A stretch of 64,000 bases of DNA from Serilophus lunatus (taxonomy: Eukaryota; Chordata; Aves; Passeriformes; Eurylaimidae), in assembly GCA_013399895.1 (NCBI GenBank), contig VXBA01001856.1, positions 1,150,204 to 1,214,203 of the forward strand, in the 5' to 3' direction. A program made the translations under genes and the position numbers. Of the stretch, positions 14,201 through 27,237 are shown one piece after another. The notes under the pieces were generated by a model that saw only the letters and a list, made by a program, of their open reading frames with translations, ran no database searches and was not told the DNA's origin. Position 1 is the stretch's first letter; each line of letters opens with the position of its first letter.

Positions 14201-17173
14201 AGGTTGGGGATCACCTGTGAGAAGAAGCCAAGCAGCAACTGACTCTTACATCCTGCACGATCACAAACTGGGGATCCAAAAAAATTCAGCCCTCTGCTGC
14301 AGTGAATCTCACAAGATCTTGGAGGTCTCTGTAAGTTGGGAAGGCCTCAGAGGCTGTTGTATTTGCCAGGTGATGGCAAGCTATCTAAGAAACACACTTA
14401 TTCCTGTCAGCATCTCTCTGAAATATTTAAAAGTTCATTTTCAAGAGTAATAAATATATTTCATAACCACCCCAAAGGAGTTTTTCCTCTTCAGTGAAGC
14501 TACTGTACTTGGCAAGGAAGCAGTGTGACATTTTTCCCTAAAGGCTTTGCAGTGATAAATGATAGCTCAAATGAAATTTTCTATAAGGCTTAAAGCCTTT
14601 GCAGAACAGGCTTTAAGAAGCAAGGTTTGGATTAAAAAGTCCAAAATTTAAAAATCCTGAAATGTAAATATTAGAGTATTTGAAACAGACAAGACTGATA
14701 CACAGAGATTAAACTAATTTAAGGCAAACTGCCAGATGTCTCTTTGGTATTAAAGAAGTGAGGGAGCAGAGACATCCTCTTAGTGACTTTCACACAATAA
14801 ATTTCTGTCTGAAAATGCACCATAACCAAGACAACCTTGTTAAAATACTAAGGTATATCATTGATATTGAGTTGCAGATGTTGAAAGGGTTCAAATATCT
14901 TTCAGTACGCTCCAGAAGCATGTTTGTTCTTTAATGAGCTCACCTGAGGTACACATGGAAAGAGTAACAGTAAAATTATCAGCCTGAGGGGTTTGCATTT
15001 TCAGAATCTAGAAATGACAAGTGAACTCCCAAAACCTTAAGTTTAGGTCACCAAATTAGTAAGGTTTTTTTTAAAAAAATCAAATTGGATTATTTCTCTT
15101 TTGGTTTTAAACTGTTAGCTGCACATGTGAGTCATTTTCAGAAGTTTTAATGTAAAAATCATTTTATTTTGGTTTTAATGGAAACAGATGCAATCACAGA
15201 ATTTACCAGGCTGGCTACATGTTAAGAAAAATGTTCCAAAACTTCACAGTTAGCTTTTCTTGACAGCTTAGAGTGGAATTTAGCTATATTCAAAACGGCA
15301 TTGACCTGTGGAACTGCTTTGACCTGTGGCAACCTTATCGAGATGGCAACTATTTACATCTCTCAGGTTCCTGGGGAAAAAGCCTGACCTATATGTGCTC
15401 TGAGCTACATTATGGTCACCCTGACTAAACTTAGTTCTATATCTAGAGTCTCACATTTTCTTAAACAGTGAAGACCTGGCTGCACACTGTGGATTCCAGT
15501 CATTCCAAAGGGTTACAGCAGCTTGTGACAGCATCCAATGTGAGGAAATTTGTGAGATTTGCTGCCAGCTCTGAAGCTGAAAATGAAGACTAAATAGCAA
15601 GATGGGATTAATCTTTTTGATATCCTCTAAGCAAAAAAACCAAGATACACAATGGTTGATTACACCGGAAAAATGTACTTTTAAAAAACTTAATATATAA
15701 TAATTTTTAAGCCTACATAACAAATTTACAAGAGGCAAAAACTTCACCTTAAGTACTGTACTCACCAGCATCCTGAGCTACAAATGGAGAATCAAACAAT
15801 ACTAAAAAAAAATTACTTTTTAAAAAAACACACATCAGCTAAACAGAGCATTACATCATTACACACAGTGTCCAAATAATAACACATTATTCTGTTCCCA
15901 CTTGAGCAATATTAAAATAAGAAGTCAGTGTCTATTTTGATTGATTTTATGGGTACCCTTTCCACTCTCATTACTAGCAAAACTCAGTAACTATGAAAAC
16001 AACTGTTTTCTATTTTCTAATCTGTAAACTTCAGTCAAACTGAAAGACATTTTCAGAGGTAGGGGAGCAGTTAATCAGACACAGGGCATTTCACCATTTG
16101 GTCACTGGTTCCAGTCCAGACCCAAACAGATAGTGTGTGTTTAATGGAGGAGAAAAAAAACTCAAAAAATAATAGAAGCAACAAACCTGAACAAAAATAC
16201 AAAAAAACCCCAAAGTTTCCAGCAGCTGTTCACTAGTACTTATTATCCTCTCTGGTAACAATAAACTGTTTGTTCAATCTCCCTGTACAAAATGTGGCAT
16301 TAAAGTAAAACCTCAGCCAACATTACTAACATTTCAGTCCAGACAAGATTATTCACATGCCTAAAGTCTCATGTCTTGGAGAATGAAGACCAAGACATGT
16401 TTCTTCCCAAATGGCCACAATTTTATACCACAGTGCCCAGCTTCAGCAACATTCAAACTGCAGCTCTGGGCAGCATCCTTCTATCAGTTATAATCCGTAT
16501 TTTCACATGATGAGGATCTAATGCACACCACCACCAACAGACTGCATTCCTCTACAGCCAGACACATGTCAAGTTCCTTCTTTTGATGGAAAGTCCTCAT
16601 AAAGCTGAACACCCAATGTCAGGTTGCTACTGCCTTGGCTCCCCAGAGGCTCTGCTTGGCTACCAGCTGATCCAGTCTCTGGCTCCCCTCCCCATGCTCA
16701 CCTTCACCAGTAGACTAGTGGTAATGGTTCCCAGCACTTCCATCCAGAGCCTAACTCTGAGTAAATGTTCCTAAGTGCTGGGTCATCTTATATAAAGCAT
16801 GGAATGGGAAATACGCTTTAGTCACAGTTCAGTAATTCTAAGAGTGGTGAAGAGCACCTGAACATACCAAGGTAAGTAGGAGTACAGCCCATAAATTTCT
16901 CAGCGCTGTGCTGATAAGAAAAGGTAGGAGCAATCTTATTCCAGAGAAGAGTTCCAATTACCCTCAGAAGCAGATGGAGGTACCATGTACATAAAACACC
17001 TGATACTTGACATTGAATTACTGCAATAACTAAGTGGTATATGCAAGTCAAGCAACTTCAGCAATTGTGCCTGAGCACTGGTATCCCACAGAACCACTGT
17101 GACCCCTGGCTGGGGACATGACCGGAGGCAGCATCCACAGGCACAACCCCAGCACAACTTGGCAGCTGGTCCC
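11300..17173. other. Non-coding AT-rich DNA, no gene seen
   Basis: Unique sequence. The open frame at 15451-15771 (minus, 106 codons) and others here have no recognisable domain. A short plus-strand stretch around 13557-13847 is open for 96 codons without a convincing splice context. No mobile element or RNA gene recognised. Confidence 0.6.
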
Positions 17174-17200
17174 CTGTTTGTCTGTTTGTTTGTTTGTTTT
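17174..17200. repeat. TTTG tetranucleotide repeat
   Basis: A short imperfect run of TTTG units (CTGTTTG, TCTGTTTG, then TTTG repeats) ending in a T run. Ordinary microsatellite. Confidence 0.9.
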
Positions 17201-20200
17201 TCTGTGAGCACAGAATGATTAACTCAGCAGTGTTCTTTGCAGAGTCTTATAACAGGCCTTGGAAGCGTGAACTGCCCATTTAGGTCAATTTTTTATTTTT
17301 TACCTGGTATTTCAAGTAACATTTAGATGCCCTAAATATCAATTCCTTTGTATACTTTTAGCACAATTAGGTGATCAAGCAAAGCTATAGTGATGTTTTT
17401 CAGCCAAGCAGCCATTAACTACAGGGAGCAGCAGCATTAGAAGCTAGTTTATTTTTGGAAACAAGTCTAAAGCCTTTCTCCTGATCCCTAAACAATCCCA
17501 TTGGAGGGTGTATACAAAATCAGAGAGACATTAATGAGACATTAATGAGACAAAAAAATGTGATATAAAAAAGAAAAATTTCATCCAGAACACAAACTTA
17601 TTGAATGTGAAAGAAAAGGCAAAAAAAGTGAAGCAGAATTCCTCAAATCAGAATCAGAGACATTTTGAATAGTTACATTTTAATTAAGTTAGAAATAACT
17701 GGATGAAATTCCATGACCTGTGTGATAAAAGAGAGCAGACTAGAGGATCTAAGGTTGCTTTCTAGATTTAAAATCAAAGAACATAAGAATAGAAAAGGAA
17801 AGATGCTTGAGTGGCAGCAATGGAGACAGAGCTATACACAAGTTATTTAAGGCAGAGAAAACATACTGCCAAGAACAGTAAGAAATATGTCTGACATATG
17901 CATGTTCATGCTCTGTTCTCCACTACCCACATCAGTACTTACGTATTTAGTGTACACTTTGGCAGGAAAAAAAAACAACATAAAAGGATACACTGGGTCC
18001 CAAGGGAATGGATTCACAGGTGCCCACAAACTTACAGCACATGAAACAGGAAAATCCTCAGCCATGGTGGGTTTTCAGCCCTGTCCAGATAGCAAATGGC
18101 AAGGACAGAGCCCAGTTCCTTGGACTTAAGGAGGTGCCTGCCTCAGCAACATCAGCCTTGCTCCACCATGCACAGGGTGTGCAAGAGCCAGGCACCACCA
18201 AGGAAAGGGCTGGCCCAAGACTAAGCTGTTCCAGCTACTCACAGCTGCTGGACACTCCCCTGGGATTCAGGGACAGCTGGCACAGGTTGGGCAGCCAGCA
18301 TTTCTCAATAAACAAGGAAACATGTAAAAGACAAGATAAAAATCAAGATTTCTAACAAAATCATGGTCAGGAGCTATCAGCTTTGTTATGCTACATCAAG
18401 CAGAAAGAAGCACTGGACACTCTTCTGGAGAGTTTGGACATGAAAACTCCCACACGAGTATGAACTGTCACTGCTGGATACCTTCAACGCGGTATTTTTG
18501 TCACACATTATGAGCAAATTCATCCCAGAAGTTAAAAAGAAATACTCCATGAAAAGCAATGCTTACAAAGCTATATTGCTGCTGGCTTTAGTGACAACCA
18601 CATCAGATGTCTTTGTACAGCAAAGAATTCAGGGGTTTTGGAGGGTGTTCTCCAGCCCCCAAAGAACTGCTCCTGTAGAGCTGAGATAGAAGACCCTGCA
18701 CTGTGATATAACTGCACACCAATGGCTGTGCCCACTTTCCACAGTACAACATCATAGTATCTTGTTCAATAAATCTTTGAGATTATTATTGTGCAATCCA
18801 CTGTAGAGCATTTAAAAACAAGTACCACAGAAGCCATTGCCTATGCTGTGCCTACACAGATGAATATATGCAAAAGCCTGCAACTCATGAAGGTACAGTC
18901 ATAGGAAAAAAAGGAAACGGAACAGAACCAGGAGCCAAACTCCCACATATTTGCCTTTTTCAGCTAATCTTGCCAATAATAGCACAATTGTTTCCTTATA
19001 CAGAACTGCAGGGAGAGTTAATTGTCAAAGTAAAACTTGATGCTTTTAAGGCTAGGGGAAAAAAACAAAACTACCTTCCAGTATTTTCCTAGCCTTTAGC
19101 ACAAGGATTGTACTTGGAAACAGAGATCTCAAATTTAACGTTTGGTGTCACCAGAGATTTGAAAGATATCACTCTCTTTTTTATTTCTTCCCAGATCACC
19201 CACCATCATTACAGCACAACAGCTTCCAAGAAAAGAAAGCAGTAATTTCTGCATTGCTGATGTTAAGTTTTGTACAGTAATAGGGGGTCTGTGAAGTCAA
19301 CAAAGAAGCCTTGACTCTCCAATGTCTGTATTGAAATCAAAGTGCCATTCACAGACAACTTGTCTTCTATCTTGGTCTCCATTTCCCTACTAATTCCAGC
19401 ACTCACAGAAATAGTAAGCCATCTTGCATTCACGTTACATATTTGAGTACTTCAGATGGTGGAACAGAGATATGCAAACATAACTCCAATTTCACATTTG
19501 AAGTGGGATGGCCAAGGCTCCAAGACTCTCAGACCAGAGACCAGGTATTGTACTGTTAGTTTGTAATAACTACAGTAAGATCCAGATCAGACAACTATGA
19601 AATAAAATGAGAATATAAAGATTTTTTTTTCCCTTTGGTCCTAGATTTAAATTCATTAAGTCATAAAACCTGCAGAGCTCTGAAACTAGCATTATTATAC
19701 ATTTGCAAATTCAAGAAAGTAGATGGGGTTTTGAGGCTAAACTGTATTTAATTTCTGCCCACCTGTCACTAGCTCTGGTGTGATATGTCACACTGAATGA
19801 AAAAAAAAGGTAGCAGATTTCTCCTTTCTTTCTGTTGAACAGGAAAAAATCTTTCCCATGTTCCCAAGTACTCCATCAATGGAAATGCACAAGTAAACAG
19901 TAAAATAATTATAACTAACAGCAGTAGTCTCCTTTATTTATGATGAATAAAACATGATGGAGAGCTGTCATAAAAAAAGACAGAGATCTAATCTCCTAAG
20001 ACACAAAAGTGCATTTCCTGTTCATGTCAGTAAGAATAAACAGCCCTGTTCAAAGCCCAATGAATTTTCTGGGGCTTAAGTGCCTCTGTCATATAAGAAA
20101 AAATTACTTAAGATTACATGTTTCACATACAAAATGAAGAAGAGGAAAAGAGAAGATGAATGACTAATAGCAGAAAACATGAGAAATATTCATTAAATTC

Positions 20201-23200
20201 AAATTCAGAATTACACTCCATTTTTTCTAAGTTTTCATGATTAATGAAAAAAATCCAGTATTTCTGACCCTACATGAAAACTGCTTAAAGCAGGTGTTCC
20301 TGCTGAAAAAAATCTGAAAGAGTTTTCTATTAATCTGCTTTCAGCCAACAGCAAATTCAATGGATTTAAGGAATTTCTTATACCCTAAATTTTGTGATAT
20401 TTTATTCAGTCTTAGACTGCTATTTGTTTCCTCGATGGTTCAGTGTGAAAACAAAGAACACCACACACACACTTCCAAAACTATGCAATGGACAATAACT
20501 GTTTTTTTGTAGGACACACATTACCAATTCCATGCAATTGCACAACAGCTAATTACCACATTTTGGAACTACAAGCAGTTGTTTAGCCTGCAAAGTACTT
20601 GAATATTCCTTTTACATTGTTCAGCTTTGCAGGACCTCACATGAAACCTGGAGTTCAGCTCTGGACATTACACATTATCTGAGCACCTCCTCAGACAGTC
20701 TGGAGTTACTCAACAAGGAATGGCAGAGGTCTAGAAAGTTTCATCTGTGCCCTGCCTCGTGTCCAGGTGAAGTCCTTATGAATGACTCAAATGACATATA
20801 TATGCAGCTGATTCCAGACAAGAGCAAGGAACAGACCAGACAATCTCTCTAGGTCAATCCAAATCCTATTTCCTAAGAACATTAATAGCAACGTTCCTTC
20901 CCACAACTCAAAGTGAAACGCTTTTGACCAAAAGACTAAAAACCTCAGCAAACCACACTTTCTATTACTCCCATAAATTGCATGTCCCTTGCACGACACC
21001 AGCCCGAGGATCTCGGCAGTACAGTCGTGCAGCAAGCAACTGCCAAAGCCCAACTTCTCAAAATGAGGAGTTACCATATTGTGCATGAGATAAAATACAG
21101 AACTGCAAAGACAAATGGTGACAGCTCTGGTAATGTTTTAGATCCACGTAAGAAGTGAGATGGTTGCTGACATCTGAACATCTTTTGACAAGCAGTTCCA
21201 TCTAAGAAAACGGAAGGAATTATTTTAATATATTCAGAGGGAAGGGGGGGTGGAACTTTTTTTAAATTCACAGTTAGCAAAGTCCCACATTATTCATGAA
21301 GGTTAGCCACAAGAAAACCGTTCTAATGGTCTTTAAAGTGTGCTGATGTTCAGAAAAGCAGATACAAAAAAACCACCTTTTCTTAATAGACATGCTGTGC
21401 ATGTGACATCCAGATTACCTCTGGTTGCTTTAGGGATTAAAATTAGTTTTCTCCTCATTTGCAGCTCTTTGCAATGCAAAATCCAACACAGACTGAAAAG
21501 TAGGAACTAGACTGTTTCTAGGTCATATACTATTAGACCTGTTAGACTTCAGCTGCACAGCTGCTATTCCTGGTTAGAGTGCATGAGCCACAAAAAACAT
21601 GGCCTAGCATTCAATTTGTAGGGCTGGCACTTTGGTATTTGGAGACAGGGCAAATTGTTCATAGATGATGCATATTTCAGAAAGAAGTCTTTAAAAGGAA
21701 TGAGGAATAAGGAATGCCACTTTCAAAGAACCAGTATTCATATTTTTGTTACATATAAGGCATCCCTTTAACCTACAAATTTTCACAAGCTTATGTTCAA
21801 ATTGTAGAAATGAGAAACCAAGGAAGTACACTGGCCAAAATGCTCTATTTTGACAATTACCCAATAACTGTTAAAACAAGAAATTGAATGTGCAGCTCTC
21901 TAGACACTGGCCTGCAGTACACAGTTCTGTGAAACTAATCTGTACATGAAAGAAATACTTTACCAGGTAATTAAACTTCTTACTCTGCACTAGGAAAAAG
22001 GGACTTGGGAAGAAATCAAATCTGGACTGATGTCTGCAGGGATGTTTTCAAATGCATAGTTTCTGTAGCAAATTTACGTACTCATTACACTTATAAAGGC
22101 TTATGATTTCCTTAAGGATTTGAAATGTTAAATTATTTCCCTTACTAGTTCTAGTTTCCATTATTTTTGACTGCTCCATGAGAATAAACAGGTGATTTTG
22201 CTCATTGCTTCAGTGATGTGACACCATTAGACTGACCAAAATTAACAAAACACAGCAGATTTAACAAGCAAGAAGGAACACAGGAACTGACTTTAATTGG
22301 GATCACTACATTCTGCAGAACTGAAGGAAGGCTATAGCATAAGGAGTGGCTTGAGAGGAAAGTACAAAGGAGTCAGGATCTGGCAGGCAAATGTGATACA
22401 CATGTGGTGAGGGAACCTGCCATCCATCTTCCTAGATGAGCTCTCTTTGTTCTTCTGCTGGGGCAGTTTGTAGATGTTTGTAGATGTAGTGTGTGCAAGA
22501 AAAAACTGGTGCACTTTTAAGATAAAATAGTGATGTCCATAAAATCCAAAAAGATTCAAGGACCAGCCCTGAAAACAGGGACATCTTGGTTGTCAGGGTA
22601 ACCTGATTGCCCCAGACGACAGTCAGCAGGAATCTGCAGCACACACTGCGTACCCAAGAGTACAAGTTTTCCTGCTTCCCTTTTGTAATTAAGCCACAAA
22701 GGGACATAGGTAATTGTTGCTAAGGTGGGGCTCAGTCTTTTACTCTATGTTAGGGGTCCAAGAATACCAAGAATCTGCCTGAAGCTTAGAAAACAGTCTT
22801 TACTGGTGCTACCCATCCAGCTTTCTGACCTAAATAAAAATAATCAACAGAGAGCAGAAAAACAAAGTATAAGGGATGATCCTTTGGTTTAATGTAGCAG
22901 TGTCCAGCAAATGTAAGATCCAAGTATGCAAAAAAATACTACTATTATTTTCTTGAGGGTAACACTCATGTACCTTTGCTTTCATTAGATCAGATGCTTT
23001 TAGTGTACATTCTCCTAAGAAGTTTATGAAGTTTTCCAAGACACTCCCAGTCTGCAGTTTGATCCCTTGAAAACTATGCTGCCTTCTCCATCAAACCAAT
23101 AGACTTCAAATCACCAGTCAGCTGCAAATATACAAAGATTCAGATGTGCAATAGATTAAATGATCAGATGAAAAAGTATTGTTTGTGTGCCTTGCTAGTT

Positions 23201-23376
23201 ATCCTATAAAACAAGTAAAGTGAAGTCATGTGGCTGATTAAAGCAAAAATGTGCACATTTCAAAGAATTTTTACTAATTTTTACATCTTCTAACAGCTAC
23301 TGATCTCACAGCACTGCCTATGTGTGTTCACAGGTCACTCTCCTCTTGTAGTCTACACACTTGGTGCTTTGGATAC
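17201..23376. other. Non-coding DNA, no gene seen
   Basis: Mostly unique AT-rich sequence. A tandem pair of the 11-base word ATTAATGAGAC lies near 17530-17550, and a doubled GTTTGTAGAT near 22468. A GC-richer patch at about 18010-18300 carries two overlapping plus-strand open frames (17887-18129, 18008-18355) with no recognised domain. A short CA run sits near 20461. No transposon recognised. Confidence 0.55.
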
Positions 23377-23909
23377 TGTGGTTTAATCCAGCAGGTAGCT
23401 AAAGATCACCCAGCCTCTCACTCACCTTCCCAGTGAGATGGGGGAAAGAACTGGGGGGGGGAAAGTGAAATTTGTGGATTGAGTTAAAGACAGTTTAACA
23501 GAAAAGGAAGTAATAACAGTAGCAGTAACGGTATTAGTAGTAGTACTAGTAACAATAACAATAATAGAAGAATATACAAAACAACTGATGCCCAGCCAGA
23601 TCCCAAGCTCAACCCCTGCCCAGATTTTCCCCTGGTTTATACACTGAGCATGATGGCAAGTGGTGTGTGATATCCCTCTGGTCAGGTGGGGTCAGCGGTC
23701 CCAGCTGTGTCCCCTCCCAGCCTCCCCTGCACCCCCAGCCTCCTCACTAGTTGAGTGGGATGAGAAGCAGAAAAAACCTTGGTGCTGTGTAAACACCTCT
23801 CAGCAACAACTGAAAGACCAGTGTTATCAACATTATTCCCATATTAAATCCCAAATACAGCACTGGACCAGCTATTAGGAAGAAAATTATCTCAGCTGAA
23901 ACCTGGACA
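23377..23909 (-). mobile_element. Solo LTR of an avian endogenous retrovirus
   Basis: Read on the minus strand the element begins TGTCCAGGTTTCAGCTGAGA at 23909 and ends GGATTAAACCACA at 23377, so it has the TG...CA termini of an LTR. About 270 bases in is TATAAA (plus 23636-23641) preceded by TGCTCAGTG. A purine-rich G run follows, then a GTTAAACTGTCTTTAACTC segment that matches, from memory, the polyadenylation region of a family common in bird genomes. No internal retroviral gene lies on either side, so it is a solo LTR. No clear target-site duplication survives: the flanking pentamers GATAC and CTCTG differ. I do not assign an ERV class. Confidence 0.85.
23511..23569. repeat. Imperfect trinucleotide tract inside the LTR
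   Basis: About 60 bases composed mostly of TAA, AGT, AGC and AAC triplets, ending in repeated AACAATAAC. It lies in the downstream half of the LTR (minus sense) where I remember unique sequence in the family. It therefore looks like a local expansion or replacement after insertion. Confidence 0.6.
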
Positions 23910-25752
23910 CTCTGAAAACATTTTCAGAAACCTATCTAGCTGAAAAGAATTCCCATGGAGTAGAAAACATTAAATACTCAGAATTTTGAATATTAAAGTT
24001 GACAAGAACAGCCTCGTGGGCTTCTAATCGTACTCTATGTCACCGCTGTTGTTTTCTTTGACTACCTTCCTAAAAAAAATATATTATTTAAACCACTTCA
24101 TTTAAATCCCTCTAGAGGTTAGACCAGCTCTTTAGCACTATACAGTGAATAAAAACTCTCAGTCACTAAATGGGATATGCATTAGTGGTTGTGCAGGAGG
24201 AAGAAACATCATGATCCCAAAAAAAAATATTCTAGTAAAACTAACTTAATTTTTTCATTGTTCTGATATTAAAATACAATTTTCACTCAGAAAGGATTAA
24301 TGGAAGATGGAGATTTTTAAAAAAAGAAAATAGAGGAAAGCCTCAGGAAAAAAGATAGAAAACATCATTCAAACATTCAGCGTAGCAAAACGTATGATCA
24401 ATGTAGGTTAACATCTATTCTTTTATTCCCAACCATGTTTGGGACCTCTTTGCAGCCAGTTCTGTTTCATCATTTCTGAAGCCCAAGAAACTTTAACTGT
24501 GCTTGGCTTTCCCTCTCTCCTCCTTGATAAGCTGACTGCTTTGCATTTAGGGCTAATAGGTCATATTCAACAAATGAAAGTCTTTCCACAACAGTTTCAC
24601 AGTCAATACAAGACGCCAGTGAGCTTGCTTTCTTCTACTTGAAACTGAGTCGGTGTTGCTAGCACAAATATTTACTTTATATCCATAAACACAGGTACAC
24701 CTTCCCACACACACCCTTGTGACCATTATGTAGCTTACAAAGCTCATATTACTCATGTACAAATACAGAATTTTTTCAAGTTATAACTTGAAATGTCTAT
24801 TAGCAGATGTAGGAAATCAATGACCTGAACACCAGCTGGCACTGAAGCTACCTAGAAAATAGCTTCAGCCAATATCTTGCTTTGCATAACTTGCAGATGA
24901 TTAACAATCTCAATTTTGCCTCATCAATATGGGAATGGTACTTCCCACATTCAGGCAGAAAATGCCCTTTGTTCTCCCAGTGCCGTGCACATTCCCCTCT
25001 GCCTCAGCTCAGCAGGTTCCCCCCTCTCCAAGCCTCACATTCCCAAGCTGCTGGGGAAGAAATCCTGAGGGTTTCATTAGTGCTGCTGCAGGATTAAGCA
25101 CAGAAGACTCAAGATAGCCGCTACACATCAACTGAGTCAATATGAGTCAGGCAACAAATCTAAGTTACAAATAAAAACATTCAGTTTATGTTTGATAGCA
25201 ATCATAACATGCATTAAAGACAAGTAATAAAAGAAAGAGTTTCAATATCTCTTTCTGCATGTTTCATATTAAAAAGATTTTAAAATCTGTTGTAATTACT
25301 GTTCTACCCTGTGATCTAAAATACAAACCAAACTCAGGCAAGGACAAGCACATTTTAAATTAAGTTTAAAGTCTACGTCAAATACCTCTCTGGAATTGTT
25401 TAGGTGAGAACACATTACGAGCATTTTTTAATCATCATATTGTTTTCAATTCTACTTGAATAGCATCAGACAGGAAAAGCTCCTCAACACCTTTCTTAGA
25501 GGAGCTCTGCCACCACCTGGCACAAGGCAGGTGGGAGTTACAGACAGTATGAACCAGAGTTCAAGATGCCCCTAAAATAACATGAAAACAGAGCTGGATC
25601 TCAAAATCACTTCAGATTTCTGTCAGCTCTTATGATTTCCTATCTGACATAAAAGTAGAACTTTGTCTCCATGCTTGGCTACACAAAATGAAATTACTCC
25701 AAAATTTTATGAGTTAGAAAATAATAAGACATTACAGTTCATACTCAGTTCT
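23910..25752. other. Non-coding AT-rich DNA, no gene seen
   Basis: Unique sequence with short A runs near 24075, 24221 and 24318. The open frames at 24439-24642, 24882-25097 and on the minus strand at 24553-24762 are short, with no recognised domain. Confidence 0.6.
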
Positions 25753-25791
25753 GAGGAAAAAAAAAGGGGGGGGGGAGGGGGGAAGAAAGAG
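25753..25791. repeat. 39-bp all-purine tract, A9-G10-A-G6
   Basis: Every base from 25753 to 25791 is a purine on the plus strand. It contains nine A (25757-25765), ten G (25766-25775), one A, then six G (25777-25782). Long G runs of this type can form G-quadruplex or triplex DNA and are prone to length error in sequencing. Confidence 0.95.
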
Positions 25792-27000
25792 CAGTGAGAG
25801 TCAAAACCCAACTGGAAGTTTATCTGTAAAATGTATACATGTAGACAACTAGCTTAGAAAACTTAATAGGTGATCTCAACATGCATTTGTGAGCAAGGTC
25901 AGGTGTGACTCATCTCTTCCTGAACTCTTAGATACTTACCAAATTCACAAATAAGAAGTCAAAGAACTGGTAGACAAATTTGCAGGATTCAAATGGTTAT
26001 GAAGCTTATACATAGAGTCAGTGATATAATAATTTTTGCAACTCTTAATGTAAATTTCCCATGCTTTACTTGAAGGTCTTGGCCTAATTACTCTGCTGCA
26101 GAAGGACATCTATTCATATCTCAGAAGAAAAGAGTCAGTTTGGTAAGCTTGAACAGACATAACTAAGGACAGGATTAGGATAAATGTATCTAATATTGGT
26201 TTAAAAAACATCTACAATCAAATCTTGATTTTCATCAGTCCTCACTAGTTGGCTCACATGAATCTAGACTCCTGTGGAGTAAAAATAACTGTCCTCAACT
26301 GCCGAATTTATTTGTGCTTTCCATTAAAACAATGAACCCTGGCACAAGTGGTAGGGATGAACCCTCATGCTTTTGTTACTACTTACAGAAGGGTATGAGC
26401 TGGAAAGATGTAAGAAAAGCAGGGTCTGATCACTGCACTGGCTTGGGGTTTTTATTTTATTCCACAGCATATACCCCCTCCTTCTACCCACCAGGTCTCT
26501 CATTCTCTCGCCACTATGGACTTCATACCTTCCTGGCTTTGTTGATTCTTGACTGCTCAAGGCTTCTCCTTTTTCTGCTAAAACTTCAAGAGCTAGAAGT
26601 TAATTATCAACTCTTTATCTCTCTGATACAGGGTGTTTTTTATGTGTGCATTCAAGGATGCCCGTATGACACTGCAGGACCAAGGATGATATCTGCCTCC
26701 CCTTTTCAAGCACAAAAGTAATCAATGCAAATACTTTAATGGCAATGTCATAGACATTAATCGTTGCTGACCTTAAAACTTAAGATCTCTGCTTTGAAGT
26801 GAGGACAGGTTAAATGACAGCACTGGCCCCCTCTGTAATTATGTCCCTTTTATGGCAAGTTTTCTGGCATACAACAGCTGGTTTTATTACTACGAATGCT
26901 GCACGCTGACTACAGAAATTCTGACCTGGATGGGATAAAACCAAACCAGCTGTTTCATCTCCTTTCATCCACCCACATCTCAAAGGGGGCTTTGTGCACC
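25792..27000. other. Non-coding DNA, no gene seen
   Basis: Unique sequence. The plus-strand open frame at 26314-26721 (135 codons) is the longest here. It contains a leucine-rich stretch but no recognisable domain and no supporting splice or promoter signal, so I treat it as chance. A minus-strand GTAAGTAT donor-like word lies at 25934-25941. Confidence 0.55.
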
Positions 27001-27237
27001 ATCGGTTTCCACCGAAGAGCTGAAAAATCACGTGTCACAACAGGGGCTCGACGTATGTGGGTCATCTAACAACCAGCAATCCTGGGCCCTGCCGACAGAA
27101 ATCTCTGCCCAGCAGATCCTCCCCCACTTAATCTCACCACGATGAATTGGCATGGAGGAAAACAACGAGCACTCGCTCGCTCCACTTAATTTCTACAGTG
27201 AATAAATAAAGAAATGAGACAGCCGGCGTGCTCGGTT
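27001..27237. promoter_or_regulatory. CpG cluster with CACGTG palindrome
   Basis: Thirteen CpGs by eye in about 237 bases, in a window that is otherwise strongly CpG-depleted. A CACGTG E-box palindrome is at 27029-27034, a CTCGCTCGC word near 27173-27181 and GCCGGCGTG near 27222-27230. The cluster also contains a lineage-neutral AT stretch (AATAAATAAAG). It is far shorter than a normal CpG-island promoter. It could be a small conserved regulatory element or alternative promoter, or simply a region escaping CpG decay. No transcript start can be assigned. Confidence 0.3.

Noticed and set aside
15463..15575. Minus-strand segment after TCTTCATTTTCAG
   Set aside because: The most protein-like frame ends at TGA after about two dozen codons, and no consensus donor follows.
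25942..25968. 27-bp minus-strand segment with a perfect GTAAGTAT donor
   Set aside because: The upstream acceptor is weak, and the longer version of the segment runs into a stop just upstream.
26314..26721. 135-codon plus-strand frame
   Set aside because: No domain, no promoter or splice support, and length consistent with chance.
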